Program-made: the position numbers and the translations under genes
Shown: positions 1 to 11,500 of the stretch, piece after piece
How positions within the stretch are numbered: the first letter of the stretch is position 1
Layout: each line of letters begins with the position of its first letter
DNA from: Saccopteryx bilineata
Lineage: Eukaryota; Chordata; Mammalia; Chiroptera; Emballonuridae
Assembly (NCBI RefSeq): GCF_036850765.1
Contig: NC_089490.1
Span: 275,852,482-275,916,481 of the forward strand
Direction: 5' to 3'
Length of the DNA: 64,000 nucleotides
Notes under the pieces: model-generated
Databases searched by the model: none
What the model saw: the letters and a program-made list of their open reading frames with translations, nothing else
What the model was told of the DNA's origin: nothing

Positions 1-239
1 ATAACCTTCCACCTCACTCTGCTGAGCTGCCAGCACAGGTACACGTTGTGCTCTAGATGCACACATGTCGGATGCAGGTCATCTTGGGAGTGGGTTTATC
101 AATATGTATATAGACACTTCCACTTTCCTCTGACACCAGAATTTAGTAATACAAAAGAGAGTTAATTTGTTTAAAGAAAAACTCGCTAATGAGTCTTAAA
201 AGCATTTTATAATGCACCCTTGACTGCATAACCACTATT
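1..239. other. Unique sequence, no feature seen
   Basis: This left edge shows no repeat I recognise, no long reading frame and no splice-site context I would trust. It ends where L1M-like sequence begins near 240. Confidence 0.4.
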
Positions 240-604
240 TGCAGAGTTTCTTTTTACAGCTTTATTGAATTGCAACTTATGTAACATATACTTCATTACT
301 ATAAGTATGTAAGTTCATGATTTTTAAATAATATATAGTTGTGCAACCATCACCGCAATATTCACTTTACAGCTTTTCACCGCCCCCAAGAATTCCTTCC
401 TGTGCACTTACAGTGAACCCTGCTTCCACTCCTAGCCATAGGCAACTATTGAACTTTTTTTGTCTTTTCTAGAAATTTTCACATAAATAAAATTTTATAA
501 TGGTTTGAGATTCGTCTGTGTTGCTGCCTGTATCATCTTCTGTTTCTTTTAGCTGCTGAATAGAATTCCATTGCAGATAATACCACATTTTGCTAATTTG
601 CCTA
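240..604 (-). mobile_element. Ancient L1M 3' end, left part (split by younger L1)
   Basis: The text reads as the reverse complement of an old mammalian L1 3' region, with the typical 'ttgtgcaaccatcacc' and 'tgctgaatagaattccattg' phrases. It stops at the target duplication of the L1 inserted at 605 and resumes at 8478 with the next part of the same old L1 (gctaatttgcctactgatg). It has diverged heavily and keeps no reading frame. Confidence 0.75.
591..604. repeat. Target-site duplication, left copy (14 bp)
   Basis: The sequence tgctaatttgccta here is repeated exactly at 8478-8491 and brackets the L1. An exact 14-bp duplication is the normal signature of L1 target-primed reverse transcription and fixes both ends of the insertion. 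Confidence 0.85.
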
Positions 605-1242
605 TCTTTTTTTATACCCTCCATCACCGTTCATTTGGTTTTCTTTATGCCCCTCCCCACATCCCCTCCCTCTCCTCTGTTCCCCTCCTCTTGGTAAGCA
701 CTGCACTCTTCTCTATGTCCATGAGTCTCAATTTTGTGTCCCACCTATGTATGGAATCATACAGTTCTTAGTTTTTTCTGATTTATTTATTTCACTCAGT
801 ATAATGTTATCAATGTCTACCCATGTTGTCATAAATGATCCGATGTCATCATTTCTTATGCTAAGCAGTATTCCATAGTGTATATGTACCACATCTTCTT
901 TATCCAGTCATCTATGGAAGGGCTTTTTGGTTGTTTCCATGTCTTGGCCACTGTGAACAATGCTGCCATGAACATGGGGCTGCATGTGTCTTTACGTACC
1001 AGCGTGTTTGAGTTTTGGGGGTATATACCCAGTAGAGGGATTGCTGAATCATATAGTAGTTCTATTTTTAATTTTTTAAGGAACCACCATACTTTCTTCC
1101 ATAGTGGTTGTACTACTTTACATTCCCACCAACAGTGGATGAGGGTTCCTTTTTCTCCACAGCCTCTCCAACACTTGCTATTACCTGTCTTGTTGATAAT
1201 AGCTAATCTAACAGGTGTGAGGTGGTATCTCATTGTAGTTTT

Positions 1243-1620
1243 TTGTTTGTTTGTTTGTTTTGTATTTTTCTGAAGTTGGAAATGGGGAGGCAGTCAGACA
1301 GACTCCCACATGCGCTTTACCAGGATCCAACCGGCATGCCCACCAGGGGGCGATGCTCTGCCCATCTGGGGTGTTTCTCTGTTGCAACCACAGCCATTCT
1401 AGTGCCTGAGGCAGAGGCCATGGAGCCATCCTCAGCGCCCGGGCCAACTTTACTCCAATGGAGCCTTGGCTGCGGGAGGGGAAGAGAGACAGAGAGGAAG
1501 AAGAGGGGGAGGGGTGGAGAAGCAGATGGGCACTTCTCCTGTGTGCCCTGGCCGGGAATCGAACCTGGGACTCCTGCACGCCAGGCCGATGCTCTACCAC
1601 TGAGCCAACCAGCCAGGGCC
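1243..1620 (-). mobile_element. tRNA-derived SINE, family A (minus), inside L1 ORF2
   Basis: On the minus strand the head is gccctggctggttggctcag, with a B-box-like ggttcgattcc, then a unique body and a tail of the type gaaaaatacaaaa. The 13-bp duplication tcattgtagtttt occurs at 1230-1242 and 1621-1633. It carries one CTCF-core-like motif at 1340-1352. Confidence 0.9.
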
Positions 1621-2440
1621 TCATTGTAGTTTTGATTTGTATTTCTTGAATAGCTAGTGAAGATGAGCATCTTCTCATATATCTGTTGGCCATTTGTATT
1701 CCTGGGAGAAGTGTCTGTTCATGTCCTCTTCCCATTTTTTTTATTAAATTGTTTGCTTGTTTGTTGTTGAGTTTTGTGAGTTCTTACTATATTTTGAATA
1801 TTAGGCCCTTATCTGAGCTGTTGTTTGAAAATATCTCCCATTTAGTTGGCTGTCTGTTCGTTGTCAGTTTCTTTTGCTGTGCAAAAGCTTCTTAGCCTGA
1901 TGTAGTCCCATTCATTTATCTTTGCCTTCACTTCCCTTGCCTTTGGAGTCAAATTCATAAAATGTTCTCTGTGGCCAAGGTCCATGAGTTTAGTACCTAT
2001 GTTTTCTTCTATGTACTTTATTGTTTCAGGTCTTATATTTAGGTCTTTAATTCATTTTGAATTAATTTTGGTACAAGGGGACAAGCTATAGTCGAGTTTC
2101 ATTCTTTTGCACTTGGCTCTCCGGTTTTACCAGCACCATTTATTGAAGAGGTTTTCTTTTCTCCATGGTATGTTTTTGGCTCCTTTATCAAAGATGATTC
2201 GACCATATATATATTTATTTCTGGGCTCTCTATTCTGTTTCGTTGGTCTGAGTGTCTATTTTTCTGCCAATACCATGCTGTTTTGATTATCATGGCTCTA
2301 TAGTATAATTTGAAGTCAGGTATTGTAATGCCTCCAGCTTCATTCTTTTTCCTTAGGATTGCTTTGGCTATTCAGGGTTTTTTATAGTTCCATATAAACC
2401 TGGTGATTTTTTGTTCCATTTCTTTAAAAAATGCCATTGG

Positions 2441-2814
2441 GGCCCTGGCCGGTTGGCTCAGTGGTAGAGCATCGGCCTGGCGTGCAGGAGTCCCAGGTTC
2501 GATTCCCGGCCAGAGCACACAGGAGAAGTGCCCATCTGCTTCTCCACCCCTCCCCCTCTTCTTCCTCTCTGTCTCTCTCTTCCCCTCCCGCAGCCAAGGC
2601 TCCATTGGAGCAAAGTTGGCCCGGGCGCTGAGGATGGCTCCATGGCCTCTGCCTCAGGCACTAGAATGGCTGTGGTTGCAACAGAGAAATACCCCAGATA
2701 GGCAGAGCATCGCCCCCTGGTAGGCATGCTGGTTGGATCCCGGTAAAGCGCATGCGGGAGTCTGTCTGACTGTCCCTGTTTCCAACTTCAGAAAATCCAA
2801 AAAAAAAAAAAAAA
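2441..2814 (+). mobile_element. tRNA-derived SINE, family A (plus), inside L1 ORF2
   Basis: This plus-strand copy starts ggccctggccggttggctc and contains ggttcgattcccgg (B-box-like). It ends in a 16-A tail. The target duplication gccattgg is at 2433-2440 and 2815-2822. A mutated CTCF-like core (cgccccctggtagg) lies at 2711-2724. Confidence 0.9.
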
Positions 2815-3769
2815 GCCATTGGAATTTTGAAGGGAATTGCATTAAATTTGTATATTGCTTTAGGTAATATGGTCATTTTAATTATATTTATTCTTCCTAT
2901 CCAAGAACAGGGAATAGTTGTTCCTGTGACCTTACTATATTGCTTCATTGTTTCTAATAGTCTTTTTGTGGAGTCTTTGGGGTTTTCGATGTACAGGATC
3001 ATATCATCTGCAAAAAGTGAAACCTTTACTGCTTTTCTCCCAGTACGAATACCTTTTATTTCTTTCTCCTGTCTGATTGCTCTGGCTAGAACATCCAGCA
3101 CTACATTGAATAAGAGTGAAGAGAGTGGGCAGCCTTGTTTTTTTCCTGATTTTAGAAGAAAAGTTTTCAGTTTTTTGCCATTTAATATAATGTCAGCTTA
3201 TGGTTTGTCATAAATGGCCTTTATTATGTTCAGATCTTTTCCTTCTATACCCATTTTGTTGACTATTTTAAACATAAAATGATATTGTATTTTATCAAAT
3301 GCCTTTTCTGCATCTATTGATAGGATCATATGGTTTTTGTTCTTTTTTCTGTTGATATGGTGTATTATGTTAACTGTTTTACGTATGTTGAACCATCCTT
3401 GTGATTCCAGGGTGAATCCCACTTGATCATGATGAATTATTTTTTTAATGTGTTGTTGTATTCGATCTGCTAGTATTTTGTTTAGGATTTTAGCATCTGT
3501 ATTCATTAGAGATACTGGTCTGTAGTTTTCTTTTTCTGTGTTGTCCTTGCCAGGTTTTGGTATGAGGGTGATGTTGGCCTCTTAAAATGTGTTTGAAAGT
3601 ATTGCTTCTTCTTCAATATTTTGGAAAACATTGAGTAGGTTAGGAACCAAATCTTCTTTAAATGTTTGATAGAATTCACTAGTACAGCCGTCTGGCCCTG
3701 GACTTTTATTTTTTGGGAGGTTTTTGATAGTTGTTTCTATTTCCTCCCTGCTTATGAGTCGGTTTAGGC

Positions 3770-4121
3770 CGGGGTTAGTCAACCTTTTTATACCTACTGC
3801 CCACTTTTGTATCTCTGTTAGTAGTAAAATTTTCTAACTGCCTACCGGTTCCACAGTAATGGTGATTTATAAAATAGGGAAGTAACTTTACTTTATAAAA
3901 TTTATAAAGCAGAGTTACAGCAAGTTAAAGCATATAATAATAATTACTTACCAAGTACTTTATGTTGGATTTTTGCTAAGTTTGGCAGAATAAATCTTTA
4001 TAAAACAATGTACTATAGTTAAATCTATCTTTTTATTTATACTTTGGTGACTCCGCTACCACCCACCATGAAAGCTGGAACACCCACTAGTGCGTGGTAG
4101 GGACCAGGTTGACTACCACTG
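3770..4121 (-). mobile_element. Non-autonomous hAT-like DNA transposon, copy 1 (352 bp)
   Basis: The ends are inverted repeats of the type CAGTGGTAGTCAACC (right end at 4107-4121; the left is a degenerate cggggttagtcaacc). An 8-bp target duplication flanks it (gtttaggc at 3762-3769, gtttagac at 4122-4129, one mismatch). A second copy of identical length lies at 42567-42918 in the opposite orientation. There is no reading frame inside. Eight-base duplications and CAG...CTG ends are hAT superfamily traits. The strand is relative: the copy at 42567 is taken as plus. Confidence 0.85.
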
Positions 4122-5829
4122 GTTTAGACTATCTACTTCTTCATGACTCAGTCTAGGAAGATTGTATGGTTCTAGGAATTTATCCATTTCTTCTAGATTG
4201 TTAAATTTGGTGGCATATAGTTTTTCAGAGTATTCTATGATAATTCTTTGTATATCTATGATATCTGTGGTGATTTCTCTTCTTTCATTTTGGATTTTGT
4301 TTATGAGTTCTTTCTCTTTTTTCCTTAGTGAGTCTTGCCAAGGGTTTGTCAATTTTGTTGATCTTCTCAAAGAACCAGCTCCTTGTTTTATTGATTTTTT
4401 TCTATTGGTTTTCTGTTCTCTATTTCATTTATTTCTGCTCTAATTTTTATTATTTCCTTTCTTCTTCTGGGTTTGGGTTGCCTTTGTTCTTCTTTTTCTA
4501 GTTCCTTAACATGTGATGTTAAGTTGTTTGCTTGGGCTCTCTCTTGTTTGTTCATATAAGCCTGTAATGATATTAACTTCCCTCTTATTACTGCTTTTGC
4601 TGCATCCCAGAGATTCTGAGATGTTGTATTGTTATTTTCATTTGTCCGTATATATCATTTGATCTTTGCTTTTATTTCTTTTTTGGCCCACTCATTCTTT
4701 AGAAGTATGTTGTTTAATTTCCACCTTTTTCTGGGTTTGTTTACTTCTTTTTTGCTGTTGAATTCTAGTTTCAAGCTTATGGTCAGAGAATATGCTTGGT
4801 ATAATTTCAGTCTTTCTGAATTTGTTGTTGTTAGTTTTGTGGCCCAACATATGGTCAATTCTTGAGAATGTTCCATGCACACTGGAGAAAAATGTATACT
4901 CTGGCATTTTGGCATGAAATGTCCTGTAGATGTCTATCATATCCAATTGTTCTAATGTTTTGTTTAAGGCCAATATTTCTTTATTGATTTTCTGTTTGGA
5001 TGAACGATCTAGTGCCGTCAGCAGTGTATTTAGGTCTCCAAGTATGATTGTATTTTTCTCAGTTTTTATTTTTAGATCAGTTAGTAGATGTCTTATACAC
5101 TTTGGTGCTCCTTGGTTTGGTGCATATATATTAAGAAGTGTTATGTCTTCTTGATTCAATGTCCCCTTCATCATTATTAAATGACCATCTTTGTCTCTGA
5201 TTACCTTTGCTGTCCTGTAGTCAGCATTGTTAGATATGAATATTGGTACACCCGTTTTCTTTGGATGCTTTTTTCCTGGAGAATTTTTTTCCAACCTTTC
5301 ACTTTAAATTTGTTTTTATCCTTATATCTTAGATGTGTTTCTTGAAGGAAGTATACAGCTGGATTTTATTTTTTGATCCACTCTGCTACTCTGTGTCTTT
5401 TTATTTGTGAGTTCAATCCATGTACACTTAATGTAATTATTGACACTTGAGGGTGTCCTCTTGCCATTTTATATATTGCTTTCTGATAGCTCTGTATCTT
5501 GTTTGGTTCTTCTCTTTTGTTTTTCTGTCATTTGTTTTTGTTTGGTTGTATTCCATACTTCTTTCCTCTGTTTCTTCTTTTTTTAAGCCATGTGTTTCTG
5601 TAGTGGCTTTTTCAGGGGTGGTTACCATTGAGTAATAGAAAAGATATATATCATATTCATTGTAGTATGTTATCTCATGAGTGCTTCTGCACTCCATCCT
5701 CCTTTGCTACTGTTAATCTTTGTCCTCTCCCACTTTTTGTTTTTGTTGTCATAGATTAATCTTGTTTTTATTGTGATCTTGTTGGAGTTTTTGCTTGTGA
5801 TTTTGTTTTGTTTTGTTCTTTGTATCTGG

Positions 5830-6737
5830 TCAGATAACCCCCTTTAGTATTACTGAAGTGGGGGTTTTCTGGTGATATATTTCCTCATCTTTTCTATATC
5901 TGTGAATGTTTTTATTTCCCCATTGTATTTGAAGGACAGCTTTGATAGGTATAGTATTCTTGGCTTGAATTTCTCTCAGTACTTTAAATATTGGGCTCCA
6001 CTCTCTTCTGGCTTGTAGAGTTTCTGTTGAGAAATCTGATGATAATCTAATAAGCCTTCCTTTATATGTTGTATTCTTCTTTCCCCTGGCTTCCTTGAGG
6101 ATTTTTTCTTTGTCATAGGTTTGTGAATTTCATTATGATGTGCCTTGAAGTAGGTCTGTATGGGTTAAGATAACTCAGTGTTGTGTTTGCTTCTTGGATT
6201 TGAGGCTCTAATTCTTTCCACAGGCTTGGGAAGTTCTCATTGATTATTTGTTTGAATATGTTCTACATTCCATTTTTTCTCTGTTCTTTTGATATACCCA
6301 TTATTCTTATGTTGCTCTTTCTGATGGAGTCAGACAATTCTTGTAGGGCTTTCTCATTTTTTAAAAATTTGTGAGATTCTCTCCTCTTCTCTCTGTAGTA
6401 TCTCTAGTTGCCTGTCTTCTATGTCACTATTCTCTCCTCTATCTGGCCTGTTCTATTAGCTAAGCTTGTTACTTCATTTTTCAGTTCATGTATTGAGTTT
6501 TATCTCTAGCTCCATTTTATAGTTTCAATTTTCTTGGTGGAGTATTCTTTTTGTTCATTAAATTGTTTTTTGAGCTCTCTAAATTGCCTTTCTGTGCTTT
6601 CTTGTATTTCCCTGAGTATTTTTAGGACTTTAGTTTTTAATTCTGTCATTTAACTCCAAGGTTTTCAGGAAATTGGAATATTTTTCTAGATATTTTTCAT
6701 CATCTATCTGAGCTACATATCTATCTTCTGTATCCAT
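5830..6737 (-). pseudogene. L1 ORF1 (RNA-binding chaperone), disrupted
   Basis: The minus strand from the ATG at 6737-6735 begins MDTEDRYVAQIDDEKYLEKY and runs, with stops and frame slips, to a stop at about 5832-5830. A middle part matching ORF1 reads KERALQELSDSIRKSNIRI. The C-terminal domain keeps STETLQARREWSPIFKVL, the conserved segment just after the RRM-like domain of L1 ORF1 proteins. The length of about 300 codons is a little shorter than human ORF1 (338 aa). The native protein forms trimers on L1 RNA in the cytoplasm. The call rests on motif recognition by eye. Confidence 0.8.
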
Positions 6738-8477
6738 GATATTTGATTTCTTTTTCTTTAATGGAATTTGAGAGTGGTATTGTTAATAACACTAATAAGA
6801 GATAATTAAAAATAAAATAAAAATTAAAAAGATACAGTGAAAAAATGAAAATTCTATAATGATAAGTGGAACATAAACTACAGAGAACAAGGAGCAGGAA
6901 CTGAGGAAAGATGACAAAAGAGATAAAAATGAAGTAAAAAACACGCAAAATGCCACAAAGAAAAATATAGATCTAAAATGTAATAATTTGTTGATAAGTG
7001 ATGATCAAATGACAGAAAAATAAAAAAAATAAAAAATTAAAGGTTTTTGAAATGAACCCTCATAAAAAACAAGAATAAAAAATTTATCAACTATGGATAA
7101 TAAAATTCAAAAAGAAAAGGAAAGAATAAAAAGGAAAAAAAATAAAATGACCAAAATAGAAAAAAAATTATAAAAATGTAATTTTTTCTTGGTTTTGAGA
7201 GGTAGCTTCTTCATTTTTTTGCCTGGTAGTGCTATACTACAGTTTTTGTCCCTGTGGAGCTTTTGGGCAGGGGTTTGCTGTTGTGTCGCTTGGAGTCTCT
7301 GATAATGGGAGTCTCAGTTTTCCAGGTGCCTCTCCCCTCATCTCTCCCACCTGAGCTAGCATCCTGGGGACTTAGCTGTGAGGTTCACCCCACCACTGCT
7401 TGCAGAGCAAGATGCTCTAAGAGTAGCCAAGTCCTTCCTCCAGTATGGCTCAAAGCACAGTTCTGGGTATGGCTGTGCCAACCAGAGTCGCCAGCAAGAG
7501 CAGGGAGGGCTGGGAGCCGATTGCTGATATAACGCCTTTTTAAGGGCCAGTGGACAGATCTAGCATGTCTCAGTGTGCTGTGGGCTGGGAGCTGATTGCA
7601 GATCAAGCTCCTTTCTAAGGGCCCTCAGGCATGTCTAGTATACCTCAGTGCTCCATGGGTCTAATCTCCACAGGCTTCTCCCTTGTGCACTGTTTGGTAG
7701 CTCACAGCAAACCACATGTGCGCCCAGGTCCCATGACTTCAGCAGGTCACACGGAGGCTTGCACCCACCCACTTAGGTGGACAGCACTTGTGATCTCAGT
7801 CAGAGCCGGTAATGCAGGCCTGCAGAGGCACCCTGCCTGGACAGTCCTAGGCCCAGGGATCCCTGCATTTGCACACCTCCTGTGCTGGTGGTGGAGTTTG
7901 GAATGCACAAAGACAACAGCCCACGCAGATGTCTATCACTGATAATCTTGGGCTATGCCCTCCAGCCCATGAGCGCACAGGCCCACACCAGTGGTGCCAG
8001 GTGGAGCCACTCGCACACCTCCCAGGATCGCAAAACTGGGAGCACACAAAGCTGCTGGTGCCACTGCTGGCTCCCATGGGCACCCTGTACAAAATTGGGA
8101 AAATTTTGTCAAAGCCTGCTGCCCATGCATGCCTCGCGTCCGTGATTTTAGACAGAGCTAGCGTGGTCTTTCTTCTGCTTGATCATCCCCCCTAACGCAG
8201 CTTCTTCCCTCTGCCTCCAAACCTCCGCTTTGCTCGGCTTCAGATGAAAGCGCTCCTTCCTCAGATCAGTAAGGAAAGCGAAAAACCCCATTCTCCATCT
8301 TATTTCCTTCAGAGTGCATTATATATTCAGCCACCTTTTCCCCAATCATACCTTTGTCTAGTGTGTGTATATTTCAGGTGCTTCTGAGATTTTTCTCTGT
8401 CTTTAATTGAATTTGTTGAAATTTCAATGGGGGATATCGGGAGCACCCCTCACGGCGACATTTCTCTGACCTCACCC
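6738..8477 (-). promoter_or_regulatory. L1 5' UTR (relic internal promoter region)
   Basis: This is the part upstream of ORF1 on the minus strand. The half near ORF1 (6760-7190) is very A-rich on the plus strand; 7200-8477 is GC-richer, as expected for an L1 5' UTR that once carried an internal promoter. A 75-bp imperfect tandem pair lies at 7507-7656. The distal end is set by the target duplication at 8478. Many short reading frames here (for example 7869-8195) are by-products of base composition. Confidence 0.7.
7507..7656. repeat. 75-bp imperfect tandem duplication in L1 5' UTR
   Basis: Unit A (7507-7581) and unit B (7582-7656) both begin gggctgggag and share 'gattgc', 'taagggcc', 'catgtctmagt' and 'cctcagtg' at equivalent positions. 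This resembles the monomer arrays in the 5' UTRs of some mammalian L1s, here with only two visible units. Confidence 0.6.
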
Positions 8478-9050
8478 TGCTAATTTGCCTACTGATGTGC
8501 ATTTAGATAGTTTCCAGTCTGGGACAATGCTGCTGCTGTAAACATTAGTGAAAAAGTCTTTGTGTGGATGTGTGCTTTCGATTCTCTTGGGTAGATACCT
8601 AGAAGTAGAATGGTTGGGCTTATATGATCAATAAAAGTTTAACTTAAACAGATTTTTTTCCGTTGGTTTGAGAGACAGAGAGAGGAAGGGGTGGGGAGAG
8701 AGAGATGCATCAATTTGTTGTTCCACTTAGTTGTTCCATTTAGTTGTGCACTCATTGGTTTCTTCTCATTTGTGCCCTGACCGGGGATGGAACAGGTGAC
8801 CTCGGCATGCTAGGACAACAGTCTATCCACTGAGCCACCTGGTCAGGTCCCAAGTTAAACTTTTAAAGACACTGCCAAACTGCTTTCCAAAGTAGCCACT
8901 TTGGAAAGCATTTGTAAAATGCTTTCCCAGTTTACATTCCCCCTGACAAGGGATGAGGATTCCAAGTTCTCCACATCCTTGCTTACACTGGTACTTTTAG
9001 TCTTTTTGATTACAGTTATTCTAGTGGGGAATACAGCAGTATCTCTCTCC
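8478..9050 (-). mobile_element. Ancient L1M, right part (continuation of 240-604)
   Basis: After the second target-duplication copy (8478-8491) the old L1 text resumes with 'gtttccagtctgggacaatg', 'cttgggtagatacctag' and 'ctgccaaactgctttccaaa', the usual reverse-strand phrases of old L1 ORF2 C-terminal DNA. A SINE interrupts it at 8650-8848. Confidence 0.75.
8650..8848 (-). mobile_element. tRNA-derived SINE, old copy (minus)
   Basis: On the minus strand it reads ctgaccaggtggctcagtgg, then a B-box-like region (tgttccatccccggtcaggg), then a body ending in a purine-rich stretch on the plus strand (agagacagagagaggaag). It lies inside the old L1M. The target duplication is not clear. Confidence 0.7.
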
Positions 9051-9458
9051 AAGTAAGACTGTTTCACTCCCTCATCCGTGCTTTTCAGCCAAAGGCCACT
9101 AGGAGTGCAGCATAGGTTAACAAGTTGGATTTCTTACTCATAACAGCAAGAGAGAACACCCTCCACTCAGTCTGAGGTGCTAGAAAGCACTTGGTATAGG
9201 TTTTGGGCTTTGGTTGGTGATCTGGGGGAGGATGTAAGGAAGCAGGTGTTTGCTCTTGATTAGATGCCTCACAAAGCAGGAAAGTTCTATGGTGGGGTAT
9301 CTTCATACATATTATTTGTGAGGAGGGAAGGCTATGGGAAAGTTGTCACTGGTAAAATAGTGATTACTTATTTTAGCCAAGAGGGGTGTTAGATGTTCTG
9401 TGGGTGTCATAGGGACCTTTTGTCAATGCCCATACAAAATTATGGAAGGGTCTTTCTT

Positions 9459-9955
9459 CAGTCGTCCCTTGCCATATAGTGGTTCACTTTTTGTGGTCTC
9501 ACTGTATCATGGATTTTTAAATTGTATATATCTAATTTTGTATCACGAATTTTTTGCTATGTTGAAGATTTTTCACTATATCGTGGGATTTTGCAGTATA
9601 TAGGTATTTTTAGATATTTATTTTAATTATTTTTTGCAGTAAAATAAGCATTTTCCAGCCTAAAAAATTGAAAACAATATAAAAATATGAATTAAAACAT
9701 ATTACTATTTACTGATGAGTACCCATATAGAATTTTATATGTTGTTAAAATTATGTAGGTTTAAGAGTGTAGAAAGTGTTTAAGCATAGGAAGTGTTTAT
9801 AAGAGTGTGGGAAAGGTTTATAAGAGTGTGGGGAGGGTTAATAAAACCTTAAATATATATAAATAATAATATAAATATAAGGTCACTACTTCGCGGATTT
9901 TTGCCTATTGGGAGGGTTCTGGAACCTAACCCCCGTGATAGGTGAGGGACCACTG
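9459..9955. mobile_element. Tigger-like (Tc1/mariner, pogo) DNA transposon remnant
   Basis: The left end cagtcgtcccttgccatat is the inverse of the right end, which reads on the other strand cagtggtccctcacctatc. A TA follows the right end (9956-9957); the left TA is not preserved. The interior is AT-rich with 'cgcggatttttgcc' near the right end. It contains three imperfect copies of a 'gtttataagagtgtggga' motif between about 9760 and 9835. The Tigger assignment is from the terminal sequence by eye. Confidence 0.6.
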
Positions 9956-9957
9956 TA

Positions 9958-11085
9958 TCACTTTATTGTGGTCTCAGATTAATTATGTCTGAGGTTGCTG
10001 TTCTGTGAGTTTATATCCAATAGGAGAACAACATACCTTGATGTCAGAGGATGCTGTTATTTTTTCCTTTCTCACCTGGCTACCTCCTCACTGAATCCAC
10101 TGGTTAGTCATATCAGATGCTGGTCCTTGACTTCATGTGAGTGTGTCCTTGACTCCATTTGTGTGTGTACATGTGTGTCTACAGGGACTGCAAAAGGGAA
10201 GGAAAGTAGGACTTGTTTCATGTCTCATGTAAACTACCAGGAGAGAAAACTTCACACCTCACCCCATTCCATGGACATTTGATCACTCTTCTATGCTGTC
10301 AGCTCAGAACACAATTTTCTTCTGTGCTATCCTCATAAAAAATCATGTTTTCTTATTCACTTCTCATCAACTTTCTCACTTCTGCCCTGTTTTGCTGCCT
10401 ACCTTGTGGAATATCTCAACAGTAAGGATTGTTATGAGGTTTCAATGCATCTTTTTTTAGTGGCATTGATTAGCTCCAAAAGTTACTTGAGAATCATCTG
10501 TGATAGATGGTTATATAAGACCATGGTTCATGAGTTTTTCCGGAAGCAATTTAAAATGCCCAGAAACATATTAGAGTTTAACCGAAGCGTTGAAGCTGAC
10601 TGAGACAGGAACGCCTGCGCCTGGGAGGGAACTCAAGGTATATGAGGAAGTATCACTGGGAGGTGCTATTTCTCCACTGAGGCTAAGAGTGGCCGAGCCA
10701 CCAGACTCTGAGCATTAGTTAATTTTCCTCCTCTTTGTTCCTAAATGTGTTATATTGTTTATACTCCATGAGGAATTATTGCAACGCTTGCCTGGTGGCT
10801 TATTACTGTTTGTTATTTTTCTCCTTTGTCGTACCTTGCCGCAGATGTCTCAGCCGATCCCTTTAGCTCAGCAGTGGTACCTCACTAACATTACTCCTCC
10901 GGGAGTTTATTTGAAGGAAGCTGTTTTTTTTCTTTCTTTCTCTTTTTGTATTTATTAAAGTAATACAGAAGTTTATAACTGATTAAGATTGTATTATTTC
11001 ATGGATAGTGGGGTTAAAATTCTGGGTTAGATCCACTCTTTCCTCAACAACATCAAACTTAAAATATTTTTTGAAATATATTGTG
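9958..11085. other. Unique noncoding stretch
   Basis: No repeat, domain or convincing exon is recognisable. Open frames of 65-95 codons here (9995-10282, 10406-10603, 10755-10958) lack known motifs. Confidence 0.4.
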
Positions 11086-11500
11086 TGGCAGGAAAATTGG
11101 TGCTCACTGAATATCCCTATGACACCCAAATTTCCCAGCCCCTTGGAGTTAGGTTGAGACATGTGACTAGTTCTGGACAGTGGGCCAAGATCATAAGCAT
11201 CACTTCTGGACTTTTTAAGCACTTAAGAGAGGGTGCATAATCCTACACTGAGGGAGTAAGGTAGAAACCATGGGACCCAGGTGGTGTAGCTATAAGAAAT
11301 AATTCACCTGGATCTCTGAGTTGCTCTTTGGAAGTAGAAGTTCCTAGAAAGTGGATGAAATTACAGAAGACTTTGTTAGGAAGACAAGTGACCCTTATAT
11401 ACAAAAACCAGTGAGATTTCCAGATTAGTTTATTCCTACAGCAAACCTACCCTATTCTCAGCCTATGACCACTACACAGAGCATTCGAATGCCAGCAAAT
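11085..11500 (+). repeat. Ancient LTR-like interspersed repeat (unassigned)
   Basis: The text 'gttaggttgagacatgtgactagttctgg' in part (11150-11176) and the later 'agtgagatttcc...ttacagcaa' pattern resemble an old mammalian LTR-type repeat. I cannot name the family, and the boundaries are approximate. Confidence 0.3.

Larger units (their letters stand above)
730..5467 (-). pseudogene. L1 ORF2 (endonuclease-reverse transcriptase), disrupted
   Basis: This is the degenerate ORF2 of the L1 above. The start is chosen at the ATG at 5467-5465, which leads into MARGHPQVSIITLSVHGLN, the usual ORF2 N-terminus. The apurinic endonuclease part (about 5430-4600) keeps QETH (near 5350) and SDH. The reverse transcriptase keeps the FADD catalytic motif at about 3014-3003. 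The C-terminus (1233-856) keeps the cysteine-rich [15 protein letters not shown] motif. A stop truncates the last part at [10 protein letters not shown], where the copy at 30187 reads on for about 40 residues. SINEs at 1243 and 2441, the hAT at 3770 and several frameshifts break it. Without the insertions it is about 1.2 k codons, near the family norm. In an active element it would nick target DNA and copy L1 RNA in cis. Confidence 0.88.
605..8477 (-). mobile_element. Near full-length LINE-1 (L1), minus strand, with nested insertions
   Basis: On the minus strand the order is 5' UTR (about 8477-6738), ORF1 (6737-5830), a spacer, ORF2 (about 5467-730), a 3' UTR that is G-rich on its own strand, and a short poly(A) seen as a T-run at 606-613. 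Exact 14-bp target duplications flank it. After removing two SINEs and one hAT-like element it is about 6.7 kb, close to a normal L1. Both reading frames carry stops and frameshifts, so this copy is dead. It inserted into an older L1M in the same orientation, and the hAT and SINE insertions came later. Confidence 0.9.

Noticed and set aside
856..1233. Host gene for a zinc-knuckle protein
   Set aside because: The [15 protein letters not shown] motif is the L1 ORF2 C-terminus, found again at 17931 and 30187 in L1 context.
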